36,696 nucleotides of DNA from Sphingobacteriaceae bacterium (GCA_903644075.1 CAHJXH010000013.1:1-36696); one strand, 5' to 3'. Numbered from the stretch's first letter, positions 1 through 8,050 are shown. A program made the numbers and translations. Notes: generated from the letters alone by a model not told the origin.

Positions 1-1991
1 TTCTCAATCAAACCTTCGGGCAAAGCCAAAGCATCAGGCGTTATGGTTGATAACAAACCATCGATAGAACGCCATTGCTCTGCAGGGTCAACCATCTTGG
101 TTACCACTTCACCATCGTTTTTAAGCGCATGGGTAAAATACAGGCCGCCGATTGAATTTGATACGGCTTCGATCTGGTAACGGTGCAGCAGATACATCGG
201 CACCAAAACCTCCTCCAGGGTAGCCATCGGCGCATCCTGACGGATTGCTTTCTCAGAGAAATTATCCAAAATGTGACGACGGATGGTCATCAGTTTGGTT
301 AGCTGGTCAACAGGGTTAACACCATCATCCCATTGGTGCGATAAAGGATGTACACCACCACCAATATCAGGGATAAAGATGTGGCCCTGCGCCAGGGTTT
401 CTTTCATGATCTTGTTCAGCGCCTCATCTTCATTGGTCCCTTTCGGGAAGTCTGAGTAGCCCCACATAATGGCGCGTTTATCCCAGCTTCCAATGCCTTT
501 GGCATAGGCGTCTGATACATCGATGGTACCATCGGGTTTCATACTGAAACGCGGGAAAGGATAATCCATCACCGAAGCCCTATCATGCGTGCTGCTGGTA
601 TAGTTGTGGTACAAACCAAGCGTATGGCCAATCTCGTGGGCAGATAACTGGCGGATACGTGCCAGCGCCATTTGCTCCATTTGTTTTGGTATAGGTTTAC
701 CATCGATATAAGGCTGCAATAAACCTTCGGCCAGCAGGTAATCCTGGCGGTGGCGGTCTGAACCCAGCGTTACTTCGCCCTTCAAAATCTCGCCCGTACG
801 AGGGTCGATGTACGACATACCGTACGAGAACGCCCTTTGCGGGTTACCCGAGCGGTTAACCCAGTTCACCACGTTATAGCGCATATCCATCGGGTCTGCA
901 CCTTCTGGTAATTCTTTTACAATGAAAGCATTTTTATAACCGGCTGCTTCAAAAGCCTGGTTCCACCATGATCCGCCTTCTATCAGGGCTTTTTTAATCA
1001 GCTCCGGTGCGCCGCGATCTATGTAGTAAACAATCGGTTCTACCGGTTCGCTGATGGCAGCGTTAGGGTTTTTCTTTTCTAAGCGATGGCGTGCTGTAAA
1101 ACGTTTAACCAAGGGCTCGTTCATCGGGGACGAAAAATCGTAGTAGCTAAACTCATTAAACCCAGACCGCGGGTCGAATTTGCGTGGTTTAAAACCATCA
1201 TCAGGCAATTGCACAAAGGCTTGGTGCATACGAACTGTTACCGCACTTGGGTCGGCAGCCACACCGCCGCCACGGCCACCACGACCGCCGCCGCTACCCC
1301 CTGTAAAGGTGATCAAGGCTTCAAACTCACTATTTTTAGGGAAGTTCTTCGTGTTTTCAATATTAATCGCCGAACGTGTTTCATCCAAACGATAACCGCC
1401 ACCAGCCGGCGCTGCCGCCCTGCCTCCAGCGGCAATAGCGCTGCCCAGGTTACCACGGCCAGTGCCCAGATTATCGCCAATCTTCTGGCTATCACGAATC
1501 AGTAAAGGAGTAATATCTATCAATACCTTATCGCCTTCAACCGCTACCGGGGTAAAGCCCCACAGTATTGATTTGGCAAAGGCGTTCTCTACCGCTTTCT
1601 TTTCATCAGCATTACCATTTACCGAGCGGTAATTGGTTACGGGCTGCACCAAAAATACCTTTGGACCAATTTTGGTGAAATGGGTAATTACCGAGGTAGA
1701 TTGGCCGCGTTCTGCGCCGCCGTTACCAACACCATCAGCCAGGGCGTTGAAGTAAAGAAAGTCTTTATCAAAATTGCTGATCTCGAGGTAAATTTTGCCG
1801 CTTTTATCATCATAATAAAAGTTGAAAAAGCCCTCGTACTTTTTAAGGTTTTGCGTAACGGAAACGATGGTAGCCGCAGGCCTTGCTTCGGCAGACCGGC
1901 CGCCACCGCCTTCGCCAGGTTGCCTGTTTTGTGCAAACGACACCCCGCTTAAAGCCAGCATGGCCGCAGTTATGGGTAAATAATACTTCAT
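1..1991 (-). CDS. Exported zinc-dependent metalloprotease (DUF5117/DUF4953-type metzincin), 3' end beyond window
   Basis: The minus strand is open from the ATG at 1991 to the window edge, giving 663 residues with no stop, so the C-terminus is missing. The first ~20 residues (MKYLPITAAMLALSGVSFAQ) are a signal peptide, so the protein is exported. Residues 452-462 read HEIGHTLGLYH, the metzincin zinc motif HExxHxxGxxH, and VMDYP follows at 474-478 as the Met-turn. This order, with a large N-terminal domain before the peptidase, fits the bacteroidete DUF5117/DUF4953 proteases. A Gly/Arg-rich stretch at about residues 230-243 (GGSGGGRGGRGGG) and a second Gly/Ala-rich patch before it are low-complexity insertions. 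The substrate is unknown. The family call rests on the motif and layout, and I am confident of the zinc-protease assignment. Confidence 0.88.
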   Translation of the reverse strand, partial: MKYYLPITAAMLALSGVSFAQNRQPGEGGGGRSAEARPAATIVSVTQNLKKYEGFFNFYYDDKSGKIYLEISNFDKDFLYFNALADGVGNGGAERGQSTSVITHFTKIGPKVFLVQPVTNYRSVNGNADEKKAVENAFAKSILWGFTPVAVEGDKVLIDITPLLIRDSQKIGDNLGTGRGNLGSAIAAGGRAAAPAGGGYRLDETRSAINIENTKNFPKNSEFEALITFTGGSGGGRGGRGGGVAADPSAVTVRMHQAFVQLPDDGFKPRKFDPRSGFNEFSYYDFSSPMNEPLVKRFTARHRLEKKNPNAAISEPVEPIVYYIDRGAPELIKKALIEGGSWWNQAFEAAGYKNAFIVKELPEGADPMDMRYNVVNWVNRSGNPQRAFSYGMSYIDPRTGEILKGEVTLGSDRHRQDYLLAEGLLQPYIDGKPIPKQMEQMALARIRQLSAHEIGHTLGLYHNYTSSTHDRASVMDYPFPRFSMKPDGTIDVSDAYAKGIGSWDKRAIMWGYSDFPKGTNEDEALNKIMKETLAQGHIFIPDIGGGVHPLSHQWDDGVNPVDQLTKLMTIRRHILDNFSEKAIRQDAPMATLEEVLVPMYLLHRYQIEAVSNSIGGLYFTHALKNDGEVVTKMVDPAEQWRSIDGLLSTITPDALALPEGLIE

Positions 1992-2382
1992 AGTTTATTA
2001 ATTTGAGTAATTAGTTTGTTAGTTTTTGCCCTGATGCGCATTTCGTAACGCCGATTGACATCAATTCGAAATACTTTTCAAGAAAAGTAAAGCTTTTTGC
2101 TTAAAAACAGACAAGATCATATTGAATTAACAAAAAAGTTACGGCTTGAATGATAGAAAACTATTTAGAGGACTGCATTTTTAACAACTCATCAATTTAT
2201 TCTGTCATTCTGAACGATAGTGAAGAATCTTCTGTGCTCTGTATAGCGCGACTGCTTGGCGAAGAAGATTCTTCAATTCATTCAGAATGACAAAACAGTA
2301 AGGATAATAAAGTAGAGATGAATAACAAAAAGGATCAGGATAAAAAGAAGTTCAGTTAAATAAATCTTCTTACCTTTTAATC
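1992..2382. other. Intergenic region with one palindromic repeat
   Basis: These 391 bases separate the divergent protease and lipoprotein genes. They are AT-rich near both starts. The only organised structure is the palindromic element at 2203-2292. A 46-codon reading frame across that element has no recognisable features and is not called. No clear TAnnTTTG promoter box was found for either gene. Confidence 0.6.
2203..2292. repeat. Palindromic interspersed repeat (TGTCATTCTGAA type)
   Basis: The outer arms TGTCATTCTGAA (2203-2214) and TTCAGAATGACA (2281-2292) are perfectly complementary over 12 bases. A second perfect pair lies inside: GAAGAATCTTC (2222-2232) with GAAGATTCTTC (2264-2274). 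The element is about 90 bases and would fold into one long imperfect hairpin. It shares the TGTCAT...ATGACA ends with the elements at 4670, 12882, 19015 and 34940. Confidence 0.85.
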
Positions 2383-2826
2383 ATGAAACAGATAAAGCAT
2401 TTCAACGCCTTTATTATTTTATTACTCTTATCCGGCTGTGCCGCATCCAATGATATTCAGCTGGAAAAGGTTACCGAAACTTCGGAGTATTTGCATTGCG
2501 ATAAAGTATTCTCCAACAGTCGCGATTCTATCATTCAACTCAATCAAATCATGATCCAAACCGGAACCATAGATACCACAGACGAGAGAAGTTTTAAAGC
2601 GGCCATCATCCACATTCAGGGTAAGGAAGTTATACTGGATCTGGTAAAAGCTCATCAATCCCACAGCGAACGCCATGAACAATACACCGGCAAGGGTTAT
2701 AAACTGGAATTAAATTACGAGCCAAAAAACCTCGGTAATGATACCATGTATATTGGCAACTGCGAGATCTGGCAGGGCAAACTACATTCGGATATAAAAG
2801 TTGAAGGCATCAGAAATAACTTATAA
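2383..2826 (+). CDS. Small lipoprotein of unknown function
   Basis: The 147-residue product begins with a lipoprotein signal peptide: basic MKQIKH, a hydrophobic core, and the lipobox LSGC with the lipidated Cys at about residue 19. The mature part is mixed alpha/beta in character. It has two further cysteines (in HCDKVF and GNCEIW) that could pair in the periplasm. I do not recognise a family. It lies 9 bases upstream of the next small gene on the same strand, so the two are probably co-transcribed. The reading frame, signal and spacing support a real gene, but no function can be given. Confidence 0.75.
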   Translation: MKQIKHFNAFIILLLLSGCAASNDIQLEKVTETSEYLHCDKVFSNSRDSIIQLNQIMIQTGTIDTTDERSFKAAIIHIQGKEVILDLVKAHQSHSERHEQYTGKGYKLELNYEPKNLGNDTMYIGNCEIWQGKLHSDIKVEGIRNNL

Positions 2827-2835
2827 ATTGCCTTA

Positions 2836-3075
2836 ATGAATACCGAATCAAAAAAACATATCATCGTTGTAAAAAAGCTGAAGCTTAACACAACCGAAGC
2901 CGATCATCTAGTATCCGACCCTTTCAATTTCGACGACATTAAAGAGTCTGTTAAACCTTATGTATTTGACGAAAAGAATGTAAAGGTTGAAGTACATGGA
3001 GATGAAATTACCTTCATCATCCTTTGTTCGGAAGAGGTAAAGCGATCTACTATTGGGTTTAGCCAGGGTAGTTGA
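2836..3075 (+). CDS. Hypothetical 79-residue protein
   Basis: This is a short, charged, soluble protein without signal peptide or membrane helix (MNTESKKHIIVVKKLKLNTTEAD...). Alternating hydrophobic residues (HIIVVKKLKL, VKVEVHGDEITFIILC) suggest a small alpha/beta fold with beta strands. It begins 9 bases after the lipoprotein gene, which suggests a two-gene unit. I recognise no family. The frame ends just before the palindromic repeat at 3088. Coding status is likely but not certain. Confidence 0.6.
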   Translation: MNTESKKHIIVVKKLKLNTTEADHLVSDPFNFDDIKESVKPYVFDEKNVKVEVHGDEITFIILCSEEVKRSTIGFSQGS

Positions 3076-3087
3076 TTAGCCCCTAAC

Positions 3088-3200
3088 GTCATGCCGAATC
3101 TATTTCGGCATCCCACAGGACAGGTGTAAAACCTTCCAATCTTCGGCATTTAGCACATACTCAGCATGTGGTGTCCTGAAACAAGTTCAGGATGATGACA
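3088..3200. repeat. Composite palindromic repeat (ATGCCGAA / TCCTGAA hairpins)
   Basis: The gap between the 79-aa gene and the DUF551 gene is almost wholly this element. It contains a perfect hairpin ATGCCGAA-tcta-TTCGGCAT (3091-3110) and a second one TCCTGAA-acaag-TTCAGGA (3174-3192). CAGGACA and TGTCCTG, inside the two halves, are also complementary. It starts CGTCATG and ends GATGACA, so its ends resemble the TGTCAT...ATGACA elements elsewhere in the window. Confidence 0.75.
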
Positions 3201-3234
3201 AGAGAAGTTTACCATAAAACCTTAATTTTGTTGC

Positions 3235-3615
3235 ATGGATTGGATTTCTGTAAACGATAAATTACCCGCGCCGCAACAACCTGTTTTGGTTTTGATACAT
3301 GCCGAAGATGAAGACTACATGCGTTTTAATAATATGCAAGTGGCCTACCACTGGGTTAACCAATGGATTGGCAAAGATAGCGGACTAAGCGAAGTAACGC
3401 ACTGGCTTCCACTTCCACCTGCACCTCAGGCACCAGTTGATATACACTTTGAAGCCGTAAAGTTTGCAGCCGATAGTGTAATGAGTCATTATGTACCTAT
3501 TGATACCAAAGCACAAGCATTCTCATTTAGTATTACTGTTGATGGCAAAGCGCATACCGCTTATTATGAGCGCGACGCCGATGGTTATTGGGATTTTACG
3601 AGATACACGCAATAA
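3235..3615 (+). CDS. DUF551 domain-containing protein
   Basis: The 126-residue protein opens MDWISVNDKLP and has VTHWLPLPPAP at about residues 54-64. These are the two conserved ends of the DUF551 domain (WISV..LP ... THW.PLP), a small domain of unknown function. The C-terminal half (from about residue 66) is an additional segment rich in aromatic and charged residues without a recognised domain. The DUF551 motif fixes the start at 3235. A TAATTTTG box lies at 3223-3230, only four bases before the ATG, so the transcript may be nearly leaderless. The 3' end overlaps the convergent membrane-protein gene by 20 bases. Confidence 0.8.
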   Translation: MDWISVNDKLPAPQQPVLVLIHAEDEDYMRFNNMQVAYHWVNQWIGKDSGLSEVTHWLPLPPAPQAPVDIHFEAVKFAADSVMSHYVPIDTKAQAFSFSITVDGKAHTAYYERDADGYWDFTRYTQ

Positions 3616-4603
3616 AAGTATCCACATCATCAACCTGCATCAGTATTGTGTGGTATGCTTTTGATGCTCCATATAATTTATCAACCATAACCGGCTGTTT
3701 AAATGTAATAAGCAGATTTCCGCTGTTTTTAAGTACACCGCCTTTTAGGTAGGGCTCGTCGGAAGTATAATCGTTAGTTATTTTTTGGAGGGACTGAATG
3801 TTATTTAAACCTGTAATTGCACGCCAGCGCATGCCTGTGCGCAGTACAATGGCATCAGTATTGATCAGCACTTTGCGTTTGAGCATGGCTGATAAATCGG
3901 CAATGAAAATCATACTGCTGTATACAGAAAGAACAGTTAGAATGATGGCTGCTGTATTACTCCATCTCATCAACAGTAAATGCATGGGTACAATCTCAAT
4001 CAATACCACGGCAAACAGTACGCACCAGATTGCTACATAGCCACAATCTTTATGGGTGCTGAATGCTTTATATTGTGCATCTGTTTTTTCCCTTTTCCAA
4101 AATAACAAACCGTATCTTAACACAGCAACTTCGGCCGCTAATACTTTTATGGCCGGCGAATTACCCAACGCGTCGGCCATGCTTAAGCGCAAGTTGTAAA
4201 TGGGATCAGCAAAGGCAACGTGGTATAAATTATATGCAGCTTTTATCTTTTTGAATTGCATTACGGCATAACCAATCACAAACAGCTCGGCCAGTACACT
4301 CAGCTTACGAATCTGCAGAATATAATCACGCTGCTGTTGCGGCAATACGAGATAAGCTAATGCGCAGCAAACACTAAAAACAAGAAATAAGCTTTTAGCT
4401 GAAACCTTCAAAGGCCTTACAATAACAAAGTAAAACAGTACCGGGAAAGTCAGCACAAAATCGGCCAATAAGCCATTCGCTACTTTATCCCTCACGGCTA
4501 AAGGAACCGCGTGTAATATTGTCAGTCCTCCGAAAAATATCGCGCAAGCAATTAGGATAATGGATATAATGTTACGGTTTAAGCTGAGGGAAATAGTTGT
4601 CAT
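3596..4603 (-). CDS. Multi-pass membrane protein of unknown function
   Basis: The 335-residue product has about seven strongly hydrophobic segments. Four lie in the first ~130 residues (for example IISIILIACAIFFGGLTIL). Two or three more lie at about 190-260 (VAIWCVLFAVVLIEIV, TAAIILTVLSVYSSMIFIA). After the last helix comes a soluble tail of about 85 residues (VLINTDAIVLRTGMRWRAITGLNNIQSLQKI...) whose strand-turn pattern suggests a small beta-rich or PH-like domain facing the cytoplasm. I recognise no enzyme motif. It overlaps the end of the convergent DUF551 gene by 20 bases. Its own downstream neighbours are unrelated, so context gives no function. Confidence 0.75.
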   Translation of the reverse strand: MTTISLSLNRNIISIILIACAIFFGGLTILHAVPLAVRDKVANGLLADFVLTFPVLFYFVIVRPLKVSAKSLFLVFSVCCALAYLVLPQQQRDYILQIRKLSVLAELFVIGYAVMQFKKIKAAYNLYHVAFADPIYNLRLSMADALGNSPAIKVLAAEVAVLRYGLLFWKREKTDAQYKAFSTHKDCGYVAIWCVLFAVVLIEIVPMHLLLMRWSNTAAIILTVLSVYSSMIFIADLSAMLKRKVLINTDAIVLRTGMRWRAITGLNNIQSLQKITNDYTSDEPYLKGGVLKNSGNLLITFKQPVMVDKLYGASKAYHTILMQVDDVDTFIACIS

Positions 4604-4669
4604 TATCTGCAGGATTGTGTACAGCTTAAAGATAGCAATAAAAGCTTTTTGTTATGCCGTTTCCCGTAT

Positions 4670-4761
4670 TGTCATTGCGAGGAGGAACTACGTGGCAGCC
4701 TCGTAGCCAGACAGATCGAAGAATGCAAGCGACGATGTTGCCACGCTATCGCTCAATGACA
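4670..4761. repeat. Palindromic interspersed repeat (TGTCATTG type)
   Basis: The ends TGTCATTG (4670-4677) and CAATGACA (4754-4761) are complementary, and inner CGTGGCA and TGCCACG pair. The element fills most of the gap between the membrane-protein gene and the end of the dehydrogenase gene. It belongs to the same family as the elements at 12882-12960 and 19015-19111 (shared GTCATTGCGAGGAGGAAC-like ends). Confidence 0.85.
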
Positions 4762-4778
4762 TAAATGAAAATATCTCC

Positions 4779-5783
4779 CTACAACAACTTCCGCACAATC
4801 AAAAAAGCACCTGTAGCAGCCAAACCCGCTATACCAGCCAATTTAGCTCTGCCTTTAGTTATTTTTTTAGATGCGTAGCCGCCTGCTATTTTATAATCAG
4901 CGCGTTTATCGCCTGGTTCAAAAATGGTTCCGTTGGTTACGGGTTCGCATTCGGCATTTTTAAAGTAGTGCTGCATAAATTTAAGCAGTCCGAAACGGGT
5001 AATTTTAGGGGATAATGATTGACCGATCTTCGCCATAAAAGCCGTGCTACCTATTACAACGCTATCACGCGGATTTTGTACTAAACCTACAATTTCGGCA
5101 GCAACCTTAGTGGTTGGTATCACCGGTGGAATCGGCTTTAACTTTTTACCGGTATAATTGGCCGCGTGCACTGGCCCGGGCGTGTCCACAAAACCTGCGT
5201 ATACATCGCAAATATGGATATCGGGGAAGTCGATCATTTCGGTACGCAGGGCTTCGGCATAACCACGTGCGCCAAACTTGCTGGCCGTATAAGCTACCGA
5301 GTAAGGCATACCCACATACGCCCCTGCCGAATTCATGTTGATTAAAGTGCCATAACGCTGCTTTTTAAAATAAGGCATTGCCGCATAAGCACCATGGATG
5401 TATCCCATCAGGTTGGTTTGTATCACCTGGGTATGGGCTTCGAGGGGTACGGCACTAAATTCGCCCAGTAAACCTATGCCTGCAATATTAATCCACACAT
5501 CTATACATTTTCCAAAAGTACACGCATCTTTAGCCAATTCTTTAACTGCATCCGGGTCGGTTACATCGGTCACTATGGCAATGGCTTTGGCACCAAGGCG
5601 ATCGCACACATCAACAACTTCATCAAGTGCGGCTTTATGCCTGGCGGCCAATACCAGTTTGCAGCCATATTGTGCCAACTCAATAGCGGTGGCCCTGCCT
5701 ATGCCGCTAGATGCACCTGTTATTACAATGGTTTGCTTGTTAAGCGGCTGGCGGACATCAATTCTTGAACTGAATAAACTCAT
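4779..5783 (-). CDS. Short-chain dehydrogenase/reductase with C-terminal membrane helix
   Basis: Starting at the ATG at 5783, the protein has 334 residues. TGASSGIG at 22-29 is the NAD(P)-binding Rossmann loop and NIAG at 99-102 is the structural motif. Ser152, Tyr165 and Lys169 (YTASK) form the classical SDR active site, so it is a catalytically intact oxidoreductase. The substrate cannot be read from sequence. The last ~20 residues (LAGIAGLAATGAFLIVRKLL) form a hydrophobic anchor after a Lys/Arg-rich segment, which would place the enzyme on the inner membrane with its catalytic domain in the cytoplasm. An in-frame ATG at 5879 would add 32 residues of non-SDR sequence, so I prefer 5783. It is divergent from the MFS gene. 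Confidence 0.9.
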   Translation of the reverse strand: MSLFSSRIDVRQPLNKQTIVITGASSGIGRATAIELAQYGCKLVLAARHKAALDEVVDVCDRLGAKAIAIVTDVTDPDAVKELAKDACTFGKCIDVWINIAGIGLLGEFSAVPLEAHTQVIQTNLMGYIHGAYAAMPYFKKQRYGTLINMNSAGAYVGMPYSVAYTASKFGARGYAEALRTEMIDFPDIHICDVYAGFVDTPGPVHAANYTGKKLKPIPPVIPTTKVAAEIVGLVQNPRDSVVIGSTAFMAKIGQSLSPKITRFGLLKFMQHYFKNAECEPVTNGTIFEPGDKRADYKIAGGYASKKITKGRAKLAGIAGLAATGAFLIVRKLL

Positions 5784-6015
5784 GCGGGTTTTTATTTTAC
5801 AGCGTAAGATATAAGAACCCCAATTGCTATTGAAAGGTTTATGAAATTTCATTTTAGTGCCAATCCAAAAATCACACACACCGAATTTACTTTGATGGTA
5901 ATCCTGGTAAACATATCGGGCAGAGATTTATAATTTCCGATATAAACAGACTATATAATATTACGCAACAAGCATTTATCTTAAAGTGTTATTCGGACAC
6001 ATAAAACATTAAATG

Positions 6016-6023
6016 TATTTTTG
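6016..6023 (+). promoter_or_regulatory. Possible Bacteroidota promoter -7 box (TATTTTTG) for the MFS gene
   Basis: TATTTTTG matches the Bacteroidota -7 consensus TAnnTTTG and lies 29 bases before the MFS start codon. The region about 19-20 bases upstream has only a weak -33 match (ATTCG), so this is a modest call in AT-rich sequence. Confidence 0.4.
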
Positions 6024-6052
6024 CCGCGGGTTACAAAAATTAAGTATATGAT

Positions 6053-7219
6053 ATGGCAACAGAACAGCTCGAAGTAAAATCTACAGCGCTTCGCCCGGCG
6101 GTTTTAAGGGCGGCAGTTGGTGCCATGTTTTTTATGGCCGGTTTATGCTTTGCCAGCTGGGCTTCGCGCATTGCTACTATTCAGCAAAAATTAAATTTGT
6201 CTGATGCTGCACTGGGTGGTGTGCTGTTTGCTTTACCTGTAGGGTTAATGTTATCGCTTCCGTTTTCGGGCTGGGCTGTTAATAAAATTGGCAGCCGCAT
6301 ATTACTTTGTATTGCCATTGTGATGTATAGCATACTATTGATAAGCCTTGGTTCTGTAAACCATGTTTACCAGTTGATTATTTGCCTGGTTGCTTTCGGC
6401 TTTGCCAGCAATGCTACCAATATTGCCGTAAATACCCAGGCTGTAGCTACCGAAAAATTATATACCAAACCTATCATGGCGTCCTTCCATGGGCTTTGGA
6501 GTTTGGCGGGCTTTACCGGTGCGGGTATTGGTACATTTATGATCGGCAAGAACATTTTACCGATGTACCATTTCATACTCATTTGCAGTATGACGGTTAT
6601 CGTGGTATTATTTTGCTGGCAATACCTGCACAACGACCGTAACGACCATACCAACAGCGGGCCGGCATTTGTAATACCAGATAAATCATTAATAAAACTT
6701 GGCCTCATTGCCTTTTGCTCCATGATTTGCGAGGGCGCGATGTTCGACTGGAGTGTGATCTACTTCAAAAAAATTGTACTGGCCGAAAAAGCCTGGATAG
6801 CCGCAGGATACACCGCCTTTATGTGCACCATGGCCACCGGCCGCTTTATCGCCGACTGGTTTGCTGCCCGTTTCGGCCTGAAAAGAACTTTACAGATCAG
6901 CGGAACATTGACTGCAACCGGACTAATGATCGCTGTGTTATTCCCTACCCTATATACTGCAATCGGTGGCTTTTTACTGGTCGGTTTCGGTGTATCATCT
7001 GTTGTGCCGATGGTTTATAGCGCAGCGGGACGGTCGAAAACCATGTCGCCGGGAGCGGCAATCGCGGCTGTCTCTACTATTAGCTTTGTGGGCTTTTTAG
7101 TTGGCCCGCCGGTTATTGGTTTTTTGGCAGGCGCATTTACTTTAAGGGTTTCGTTTACGTTTATTGCTTTAATGGGGACCTGCGTGGTGGTATTGGCTAC
7201 CAAGGCGAAGGTGGAGTAA
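6053..7219 (+). CDS. MFS transporter (YbjJ/FucP-like)
   Basis: This is a 388-residue integral membrane protein with about twelve hydrophobic segments in two halves, of usual length for the major facilitator superfamily. The first helix region (GAMFFMAGLCFASWASRI) followed by QQKLNLSDAALGGVLFALPVG, and the loop after helix 2 (AVNKIGSRILL), resemble the YbjJ and fucose-permease-like branch. The second half repeats the pattern with ADWFAARFGLKRTL. It probably moves a small metabolite or drug across the inner membrane, but the substrate cannot be told. It is divergent from the SDR gene. The start at 6053 is preferred because the protein begins a few residues before conserved sequence. Confidence 0.85.
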   Translation: MATEQLEVKSTALRPAVLRAAVGAMFFMAGLCFASWASRIATIQQKLNLSDAALGGVLFALPVGLMLSLPFSGWAVNKIGSRILLCIAIVMYSILLISLGSVNHVYQLIICLVAFGFASNATNIAVNTQAVATEKLYTKPIMASFHGLWSLAGFTGAGIGTFMIGKNILPMYHFILICSMTVIVVLFCWQYLHNDRNDHTNSGPAFVIPDKSLIKLGLIAFCSMICEGAMFDWSVIYFKKIVLAEKAWIAAGYTAFMCTMATGRFIADWFAARFGLKRTLQISGTLTATGLMIAVLFPTLYTAIGGFLLVGFGVSSVVPMVYSAAGRSKTMSPGAAIAAVSTISFVGFLVGPPVIGFLAGAFTLRVSFTFIALMGTCVVVLATKAKVE

Positions 7220-7242
7220 AACTAAGTAGTAAAATGTTTAGT

Positions 7243-7250
7243 TATATTTG
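7243..7250 (+). promoter_or_regulatory. Likely promoter -7 box (TATATTTG) for the hepT-mntA pair
   Basis: TATATTTG is an exact match to TAnnTTTG and lies 18 bases before the ATG at 7268. It overlaps an alternative in-frame GTG at 7250, which argues that translation starts at 7268. No clear -33 TTTG is visible at the expected distance. Confidence 0.5.
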
Positions 7251-7267
7251 TGTATCAATCTGAAACT

Positions 7268-7690
7268 ATGAGTTTGCCTGAAGATATACGCTGGAGACAA
7301 CGACTTAATAATTACACCAAAGCTTTAAGGCAGTTGGAGAAGTTTGTTCTGAAAAAGGACTTGTCTGAGTTGGAACAACAAGGTTTAATCAAAGCTTTTG
7401 AATACACTTACGAGTTAGGTTGGAACACGCTAAAAGATTTTCTTGAATACCAGGGAGCGACAGATTTATCAGGTTCAAGAGATGTGATAAGAGAAGCTTT
7501 TCGGGCTAATTTAATTGAAGATGGCGGAGCATGGATGGATATGTTAAAAAGCAGAAACCTAACATCCCATTCTTATAATGAAGATACGGCTGTAGAAATT
7601 GCCGATGCCATATTAAACAGATACTTCGCCCAATATAAAGCCCTTGAACAAAAACTGGGACGCATCGCTCAGCTTAAACTTGATTTATGA
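7268..7690 (+). CDS. hepT: HepT-like HEPN toxin / nucleotidyltransferase substrate-binding protein (HI0074 family)
   Basis: The 140-residue helical protein carries the HEPN motif R-x4-H-x-Y as Arg96-NLTS-His101-S-Tyr103. The pattern around IKAFEYTYELGWNTLKDFLEY and the length are those of the HI0074/HepT family. In characterised pairs HepT is an RNase toxin that the partner MntA inactivates by adding AMP to the motif tyrosine. The next gene overlaps its stop by four bases (ATGA) and encodes that partner. The start at 7268 is chosen over an in-frame GTG at 7250 because a promoter-like box covers the GTG. Its role as a toxin here is inferred from family and pairing. Confidence 0.9.
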   Translation: MSLPEDIRWRQRLNNYTKALRQLEKFVLKKDLSELEQQGLIKAFEYTYELGWNTLKDFLEYQGATDLSGSRDVIREAFRANLIEDGGAWMDMLKSRNLTSHSYNEDTAVEIADAILNRYFAQYKALEQKLGRIAQLKLDL

Positions 7691-7980
7691 AATACGGCTT
7701 ATCTCCAAATGTTATCAAACAAATTACAGAAGTAATTAGCCAATTTCCGCAGGTTGAAGAAACTATTATTTATGGCTCAAGGGCGAAAGGAAATTATAAG
7801 CCATCATCGGATGTTGACCTTACCTTAAAAGGCACTGATTTAACACTCCAACAATTAAATAAGGTCGCAATAATGTTGGACGATTTACTTTTGCCTCAGA
7901 AATTTGACATATCTATCTATCAACACATTTCTAATCCTGATTTACTTGATCATATAGCTCGAGTTGGTCAACGTTTGTAG
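7687..7980 (+). CDS. mntA: MntA-type minimal nucleotidyltransferase antitoxin
   Basis: This 97-residue protein is the minimal nucleotidyltransferase fold. Gly30-Ser31 followed by ten residues and Asp42-Val-Asp44 gives the GSx10DxD motif (GSRAKGNYKPSSDVD) that binds Mg-ATP. The second, C-terminal acidic residue of the fold is probably the Asp in QKFDISIY. In known HepT-MntA pairs this enzyme AMPylates the toxin and so silences it. It overlaps hepT by four bases, implying translational coupling, and a strong terminator follows 15 bases after its stop. Confidence 0.9.
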   Translation: MKYGLSPNVIKQITEVISQFPQVEETIIYGSRAKGNYKPSSDVDLTLKGTDLTLQQLNKVAIMLDDLLLPQKFDISIYQHISNPDLLDHIARVGQRL

Positions 7981-7995
7981 TAATTGCTTATTCAG

Positions 7996-8035
7996 CAGTC
8001 GCTCGGCTCTTGCCGAGTGACTGTGGAAATTTTTT
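7996..8035 (+). terminator. Rho-independent terminator after hepT-mntA
   Basis: CAGTCGCTCGGC (7996-8007), loop TCTT, and GCCGAGTGACTG (8012-8023) form a 12-base stem with one mismatch, rich in G-C. A run of six T (8030-8035) follows seven bases later. The position, 15 bases past the mntA stop, fits an intrinsic terminator for the pair. Confidence 0.7.
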
Positions 8036-8050
8036 AGCAGAAAGTCTTTT

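Noticed and set aside
1086..1505. Plus-strand frame of 139 codons inside the protease gene
   Set aside because: It is antisense to the metzincin coding sequence, which has a signal peptide and HExxH motif on the other strand; its low-complexity Thr/Ala run mirrors the Gly-rich insert.
5784..5879. ATG adding 32 residues to the SDR
   Set aside because: The added sequence has no SDR character, and the family normally begins shortly before the Rossmann strand.
7250..7267. GTG start extending HepT by six residues
   Set aside because: The GTG overlaps the TATATTTG promoter-like box, and the family start fits the ATG at 7268.
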